A DNA stretch of 64,000 nt, taken from NCBI GenBank assembly GCA_047974765.1, contig JBKECP010000036.1, positions 1 through 64,000 on the forward strand. Reading direction: 5' to 3'. Below, piece by piece: positions 59,710 to 64,000 of the stretch (positions are counted from its first letter, which is position 1; every line of letters starts with the position of its first letter). The notes under the pieces are model-generated. The model searched no databases, was not told where the DNA came from, and was given only the letters and a program-made list of their open reading frames with translations. Source of the DNA: JBKECP01 sp047974765. Lineage in GTDB: Bacteria > Pseudomonadota > Gammaproteobacteria > Pseudomonadales > Halieaceae. Made by a program: the position numbers and the translations under genes.

Positions 59710-60015
59710 GCTTCATCCACATCCGCAGCCAAGGCAACGGGGTGAAGCCCCGGTAAACGCAATGAGGAAAAACAAAACAGGAGCGTTTTTTCGGGGTTGC
59801 GAAGGCAACAGACAATCGATGATGATGACATAACAGATCAAACCGGTCTGCAGAGAACCCGATTAACCCGGTGGCCCTTGAGGCCAACATGCCGGTAAGG
59901 ACTGCAGGCGACGAAACTTTATCAAGGCCAGAGGGTGAAGTGGATCCTCATAAACAGGTCGGATATATGACAGCAACCTGTCCCTGACATCGACTGCGTG
60001 AGCCTTGCAAACGGG
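59710..60015 (+). ncRNA. Candidate bridge-RNA region in IS right end
   Basis: A non-coding stretch between the transposase end and the right inverted repeat, with several short self-complementary segments (for example GGCC-CTTGA-GGCC near 59872-59885 and repeats of CTGCAG and CCGGT). IS1111-type elements are expected to encode their guide RNA downstream of the transposase. The assignment is by position; no fold was computed. An alternative is a degenerate protein frame, since one frame is open from about 59839 to a TGA at 59986. Confidence 0.35.
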
Positions 60016-60054
60016 GAGGAGACCATATACGGGTTAATAATACGTTAGAAATAT

Positions 60055-60186
60055 TTAATTAGCACAATCCAACTTATCCGGCACTTCTTTTTTGTTCCAC
60101 AAAACTGAAGTCGTGCATGTAGTCACATTTTTCAGCCCATATCTCTCGAAAGTCTTCAGCAAATAACGATCTGATCCGTCTCGACT
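60055..60186 (-). pseudogene. Fragment of an AT-rich gene
   Basis: A 43-codon minus-strand frame without start (DGSDRYLLKTFERYGLKNVT through WNKKEVPDKLDCAN), bounded by a stop on its upstream side at 60187 and ending at the TAA 60055. It looks like the C-terminus of a protein whose remainder would lie where the monooxygenase gene now ends. Its composition matches the AT-rich genes left of the IS. The assignment is tentative. Confidence 0.3.
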
Positions 60187-60194
60187 TCAGTAAA

Positions 60195-61652
60195 TTATTT
60201 TTGTTTGAAATCACTAAAATCCGGCAAACGCATATGACGACGGTAGGCCATAGTCGAATGAGGCCAGTTATTGATTACCTTGCCAGCAGCATTTTTGTAC
60301 CAGCTTTCACAGCGGCTAACCCAAACCATTTTGCCAAGTTCCTGCTGCATCCACTGATTATAACGCTTCATTACCTCCGGACGCACATCGAGGGAATGCA
60401 AATTTTGCTGCAAAATTTTTTCGATACAACTGGCCACATATTTCACCTGCTGTTCAACCATAAAAATAATAGAATTGCTGCCCAGGTTGGTATTGGGTCC
60501 ATAAAGCATAAACAGATTGGGAAATCCCGCTACACATACACCGCGATAGGCTTCAGCACCATCAGCCCAGGCCTGGCGCAGCCTTTGACCACCTGTACCC
60601 CTGAATTCAACCGCCGACAATAAATCACTGGCGGTAAAACCAGTACCGTAGATGAGCACATCAATATCGCGTTTGACATCGTCGGCACTGCATACGCCCC
60701 GCTCACCGATACCCTTGATCGGCGAGGTAACCAATTCCACATTGTTGCGATTGAAGGTTTGAAAATAATCATCGCTCAACAGGATGCGTTTACATCCAAG
60801 CAAGTAATCAGGCGTCAGTTTATCTCGCACTTCAGGGTCACTAACACTTTGCTTGAGATAGCTTCGAAACCAGCGCAACCACAGTATGCGAACCAGTGAG
60901 CGCGAACGCATGGCCGGATAAAAAAACCACTCGCCCAGCAGATAGGACTTGAGCCGGTGCATTTTTTGCAACCAGGGGTAACGCGCAAAGCAACGCTGTT
61001 CAACCTCGGTGTAGGCGCGATCCTTGCGCTCGACCACATAATTGGCATTGCGCTGGTAAACATAGAGCTGCTTTACCTTGGCCGCCACATGGGGGATAAA
61101 CTGAAGAGCGCTGGCAGCACTGCCGATTACGGCCACTCGCTTGTCACTGAGATCGATGTCGTGGTTCCAGCGGGCCGAGTGGAAGCTCGGTCCGTCAAAA
61201 TTGGCAGCACCCTCAAAGTCCGGGATATAGGGCATATTGAGCTGACCCAGGCCGCTGACTACGCTGCGCGCCTCGAGCTGTTCGCCATTGGCCAGCGATA
61301 CCTGCCAATAGCCGCCCTCTTCATTAAAAGCCGCCTCGGCAACAGCGGTATTCAGACGCAGATGAGGCCGCAATCCATACTTGTCGGCGCAGTGCTCAAA
61401 ATAGGCCCGTATTTCATGGTGAGGCGAATAAATGCGGGACCAGTTGGGATTGGGCTCGAAGGAGAAGCTGTACAATACCGAAGGCACATCACAGCAGGCA
61501 CCTGGATAGGTGTTGTCATACCAGGTACCACCAACACCGGAAGATTTTTCCAGAACCACAAAATTACTGATGCCCCGCCTGAGTAGCTCGATAGCCATGC
61601 ACAAGCCAGACATACCGGCTCCAATGATAGCAACATCCTTCTTTTCAGCCAT
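60195..61652 (-). CDS. Flavin-containing Baeyer-Villiger-type monooxygenase
   Basis: A 485-residue class B flavoprotein monooxygenase. FAD site VAIIGAGMSGLCMAIELLRR, the EKSSGVGGTWYDNTYPGACC segment, the fingerprint-like FDGPSFHSARWNHD (FxGxxxHxxxW), the NADPH site VAVIGSAASALQFIPHVA, and a second-ring IYGTGFTASD. Such enzymes insert oxygen into ketones or cyclic ketones, or oxidise N and S; the substrate is unknown. It may belong to catabolism of steroids, hydrocarbons or terpenes. The yaaA gene lies upstream on the same strand, 62 bases away. Confidence 0.9.
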   Translation of the reverse strand: MAEKKDVAIIGAGMSGLCMAIELLRRGISNFVVLEKSSGVGGTWYDNTYPGACCDVPSVLYSFSFEPNPNWSRIYSPHHEIRAYFEHCADKYGLRPHLRLNTAVAEAAFNEEGGYWQVSLANGEQLEARSVVSGLGQLNMPYIPDFEGAANFDGPSFHSARWNHDIDLSDKRVAVIGSAASALQFIPHVAAKVKQLYVYQRNANYVVERKDRAYTEVEQRCFARYPWLQKMHRLKSYLLGEWFFYPAMRSRSLVRILWLRWFRSYLKQSVSDPEVRDKLTPDYLLGCKRILLSDDYFQTFNRNNVELVTSPIKGIGERGVCSADDVKRDIDVLIYGTGFTASDLLSAVEFRGTGGQRLRQAWADGAEAYRGVCVAGFPNLFMLYGPNTNLGSNSIIFMVEQQVKYVASCIEKILQQNLHSLDVRPEVMKRYNQWMQQELGKMVWVSRCESWYKNAAGKVINNWPHSTMAYRRHMRLPDFSDFKQK

Positions 61653-61714
61653 AAATATTCCTTGCAGAGGCTTTTATTGCTTTTGACAGGTCTGTCGATA
61701 TTAATTGTCAGGGC

Positions 61715-62494
61715 TTAGCCTGGCACCTTATCCCGGGTAAACACCAGCTCTCGGGCACTCGATTCGGCGACATTATAGCGGTAACCACCTTCACGGAACT
61801 TTTTGAGCCCGTCAATACTGTTCAGCTCGTGATTGATAATATAGCGTGCCATTGCACCCCGGGCTTTTTTGGCAAAAAAGCTAATAATTTTATACTTGCC
61901 ACTTTTTAAATCCTTAAATACCGGTGTGACAATATCTGCCTCCAACAAACCGGGCTTGAGGGCTTTGAAATACTCGTTAGAAGCCAGATTCACCAATACA
62001 TCTGACTTCGATTTATGCAAATCCTGATTCAGCAAACGGGTAATATACTCACCCCAAAACTGATAAAGATTGGCACCACCGCGATTAGTGAATTTAAGGC
62101 CCATTTCAAGACGATAAGGCTGTATTAAATCGAGCGGCCGCAACAAACCGTACAGGCCGGACAATATGCGCAGATATTGCTGGGCATAGGCGAGCTGACC
62201 ACCATCCATGGTATCGGCCTGCAAACCTGTATAAACATCACCTTTGAAGGCCAGTACAGCCTGCCTGGCATTATCTTTACTGAAAGGAATGGACCAGTTC
62301 ATAAAGCGTGCATGATTGAGGTCGGCAATTTTTTCACTGACGCCCATCAGACTTTGAATATCTTCCGGGCTCAGGCAGCGAGCATCCTCAACAAGCTCTG
62401 CAGATTGTCCAAGCAGGCGTGGCTGGGTACTTTTACGCACCTTGTTTGGACTTTCAAAATCCAGCGTCTTGGCTGGGGAAATAATACTCAGCAT
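61715..62494 (-). CDS. yaaA: Peroxide stress protein YaaA
   Basis: A 259-residue protein of the YaaA (DUF328) family. It begins MLSIISPAKTLDFESP and keeps LYGLLRPLDLIQPYRLEMG, the LVNLASNEYFKAL helix and FFAKKARGAMARYIIN. YaaA lowers free iron under peroxide stress in E. coli and binds DNA. It is divergent from the TRAP genes. Confidence 0.95.
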   Translation of the reverse strand: MLSIISPAKTLDFESPNKVRKSTQPRLLGQSAELVEDARCLSPEDIQSLMGVSEKIADLNHARFMNWSIPFSKDNARQAVLAFKGDVYTGLQADTMDGGQLAYAQQYLRILSGLYGLLRPLDLIQPYRLEMGLKFTNRGGANLYQFWGEYITRLLNQDLHKSKSDVLVNLASNEYFKALKPGLLEADIVTPVFKDLKSGKYKIISFFAKKARGAMARYIINHELNSIDGLKKFREGGYRYNVAESSARELVFTRDKVPG

Positions 62495-62593
62495 AGTTCC
62501 TCACTCACTGTCATGCAGTGAAATATCTACTTTCGCCAGGGTGAAGCGGCTATGATACTCTGCGCTCCTTTATTGAAAAAGACTAATAAAATC

Positions 62594-63112
62594 ATGTCAG
62601 TTTGGCGTGGTCTCATTACAACAATAGATACCTTTACCAGAGCCTGCGGCCATTGTTTGTGCTGGCTCAGCATTGCTATGACTCTGCTCACTACCATCGT
62701 GGTAATTCTGCGTTACGGTTTTAATATTGGTTCTATCGCCTCACAGGAAGCCGTTATTTATATGCACGGCATACTCTTTATGCTGAGCGCAGCTTACACA
62801 CTGCAACAAGACAGCCATGTGCGAGTTGATATTTTTTATCGACATTTTTCCTGCCGTACACAGGCCTGGATTAACTGTATTGGTGGCATTATATTCTTAT
62901 TGCCTTTTTGTGTTTTTCTGTTTTTTATCAGTTGGAGCTATGTCGCTGAATCCTGGCATATCAGGGAGGTATCACCTGAACCTGGCGGCATTCCGGCAGT
63001 TTATCTACTGAAAACCCTGCTGTTATTACTACCTTTGACTCTTTTTTTACAGGCACTTGCTGAAACATTGCGCAATGCCAGAATAGTGATTACTGGCGAA
63101 CACATATGCTGA
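62594..63112 (+). CDS. TRAP transporter small permease (DctQ-type)
   Basis: A 172-residue membrane protein with four helices of the DctQ family; MSVWRGLITTIDTFTRACG, ILRYGFNIGSIASQEAVIYM and HVRVDIFYRHFSCRTQAW, then the paired C-terminal helices. It couples to the large permease for uptake of organic acids or similar anions with a periplasmic binding protein. The ATG at 62594 is preferred over an upstream in-frame start. It overlaps the large-permease gene by 7 bases. Confidence 0.92.
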   Translation: MSVWRGLITTIDTFTRACGHCLCWLSIAMTLLTTIVVILRYGFNIGSIASQEAVIYMHGILFMLSAAYTLQQDSHVRVDIFYRHFSCRTQAWINCIGGIIFLLPFCVFLFFISWSYVAESWHIREVSPEPGGIPAVYLLKTLLLLLPLTLFLQALAETLRNARIVITGEHIC

Positions 63113-64000
63113 GCCATATCGCTTTATTCATGTTTGCCGTTATTTGCATACTGCTGATGCTGGGTTATCCGGTTGCCTTTACTATGGCCGGTACTGCTCT
63201 GCTGTTTGCTGCCGTTGGCATTATTGGCGGTGTTTTTGATGCCGCTTTTCTGTCAGCCATGCCCGGTCGCTTATACAGCACTATTGGCAATGAAACCCTG
63301 ATAGCTGTCCCCCTGTTTATACTGATGGGTGTCGCACTGGAAAAGTCCCGTATTGCCGAAGAATTACTGAGCAATATGACACGGGCTTTTGGCCGCATTC
63401 GCGGTGGACTGGGTATTTCGGTGATTATTGTCGGTACGCTACTGGCCGCCTCTACCGGCATTGTTGGTGCAACGGTTATTACAATGGGTTTACTGTCCTT
63501 ACCCAGCATGCTCAAAAGCGGCTACAGACCCTCTCTGGCAGCGGGCACTATTTGTGCAACCGGCACTCTGGGCCAGATTATTCCGCCTTCAATTGCACTG
63601 ATTCTGCTTGGTGATGTGTTATCCAGTGCTTATCAGCAGGCACAGTTGAGCATGAATATATTCAATCCAAAAGTCTTGTCGGTGGGCGATTTGTTTACCG
63701 GCGCATTGATTCCGGGATTGTTACTGATCTTGTGCTACAGCATTTACCTGTTGGCAGTAAGCCGCTTTCGGCCAGAAGATGTACCGCTTGCCAATGAACC
63801 GGCCGTATCGCTAAAGAAGCTATTATTAAGCACGCTTCCGCCAATAGCTCTGATTATACTGGTATTGGGCTCCATCCTGACCGGCGCAGCCACCCCTGGC
63901 GATGCGGCAGGTATTGGCGCTGTTGGCGCACTGCTACTGGTTCTTTCGCAGGGACAGCTGAATATTACCCTGCTTAAGCAGATAGCACTGGATACTACGC
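63106..64000 (+). CDS. TRAP transporter large permease (DctM-type), partial
   Basis: ATG at 63106 starts a DctM-family permease. The reading frame is open to the window end (298 codons seen of roughly 430 or more expected). It has LMLGYPVAFTMAG, LIAVPLFILMGVALEKSRIA, the conserved AASTGIVGATVITMGLLSL and ATGTLGQIIPPSIALILLGD, and GAATPGDAAGIGA. It starts inside the small-permease end (ATATGCTGA), so the two are translationally coupled. The binding protein should lie beyond the window. Confidence 0.9.
   Translation, partial: MLSHIALFMFAVICILLMLGYPVAFTMAGTALLFAAVGIIGGVFDAAFLSAMPGRLYSTIGNETLIAVPLFILMGVALEKSRIAEELLSNMTRAFGRIRGGLGISVIIVGTLLAASTGIVGATVITMGLLSLPSMLKSGYRPSLAAGTICATGTLGQIIPPSIALILLGDVLSSAYQQAQLSMNIFNPKVLSVGDLFTGALIPGLLLILCYSIYLLAVSRFRPEDVPLANEPAVSLKKLLLSTLPPIALIILVLGSILTGAATPGDAAGIGAVGALLLVLSQGQLNITLLKQIALDTT

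Larger units (their letters stand above)
59298..60028 (+). mobile_element. IS110-superfamily remnant, IS1111-type, internally deleted
   Basis: Subterminal inverted repeats ATGGTCTCCTC (59305-59315) and GAGGAGACCAT (60016-60026) enclose a broken transposase (59391-59709) and a 300-base non-coding right end. IS1111-group elements have such subterminal repeats a few bases inside their tips, and code a guide (bridge) RNA near an end. A normal member is about 1.3-1.6 kb; here only ~730 bases remain. The left tip is at the junction with repeat copy 3, whose missing 3' end continues at 60029. Confidence 0.75.

Overview
The window is chromosomal DNA from a gammaproteobacterium. The gene orders (coaBC-algC-argB, pyrE-crc-rph-yicC-gmk-rpoZ-spoT-ridA-recG, ftsY-ftsE-ftsX-rpoH, pilT-pilU-yggS-proC-yggT-metX-metW) and the long membrane-anchored AlgC are of the Pseudomonas/Cellvibrionales type. 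A Baeyer-Villiger-type monooxygenase and a TRAP transporter would fit a marine Cellvibrionales-like bacterium, but that placement is inference. No rRNA, tRNA or CRISPR array was recognised.

Layout. 1-3.5 kb is a decayed accessory region: an RHS fragment framed by 11-bp direct repeats, a frameshifted XRE regulator in front of an intact antitoxin/ParE-type toxin pair, and broken minus-strand genes. 3.5-10.5 kb holds yhgN, a hydrolase and the central-carbon cluster tkt-epd-pgk-fba. 10.7-16 kb holds the tail of a cell-surface protein and then the SAM-cycle set sahR-metK-ahcY-metF behind a perfect 19-bp inverted repeat. 16-30 kb has rsmE, gshB, tonB, yqgE, ruvX, pilTU, yggS, proC, yggT, metXW, rdgB, hemW and trmB. 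30-34 kb is rpoH (with a CIRCE operator) and ftsXEY. 34-46 kb covers rsmD, coaD, mutM, rpmGB, radC, coaBC, algC, argB, slmA, pyrE and a Crc homologue. 46-56 kb is rph through ubiA. 56.3-60.2 kb is a second accessory stretch: a trypsin-like protease, an AT-rich block (SMR pump, GNAT acetyltransferase, small exported protein) and an IS1111-type remnant. 60.2-64 kb has a flavin monooxygenase, yaaA and a TRAP permease pair cut by the window end.

How the parts work together. metK, ahcY and metF recycle SAM, SAH, homocysteine and methyl-THF, and the upstream ArsR-methyltransferase fusion is very probably their SAH-responsive repressor. tkt-epd-pgk-fba joins the pentose-phosphate route, PLP precursor synthesis and glycolysis. 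RpoH appears to be controlled both by HrcA (CIRCE) and by a sigma-E-like promoter overlapping it.

The most unusual signal is a ~170-bp dispersed element present three times (19856-20026 minus, 56489-56658 plus, 59132-59297 plus). It can fold into four hairpins. In two of the four the diverged copy 2 carries compensated stem changes, and the first and fourth hairpins are also retained. The third copy seems to be interrupted near its 3' end by the IS1111-type remnant.
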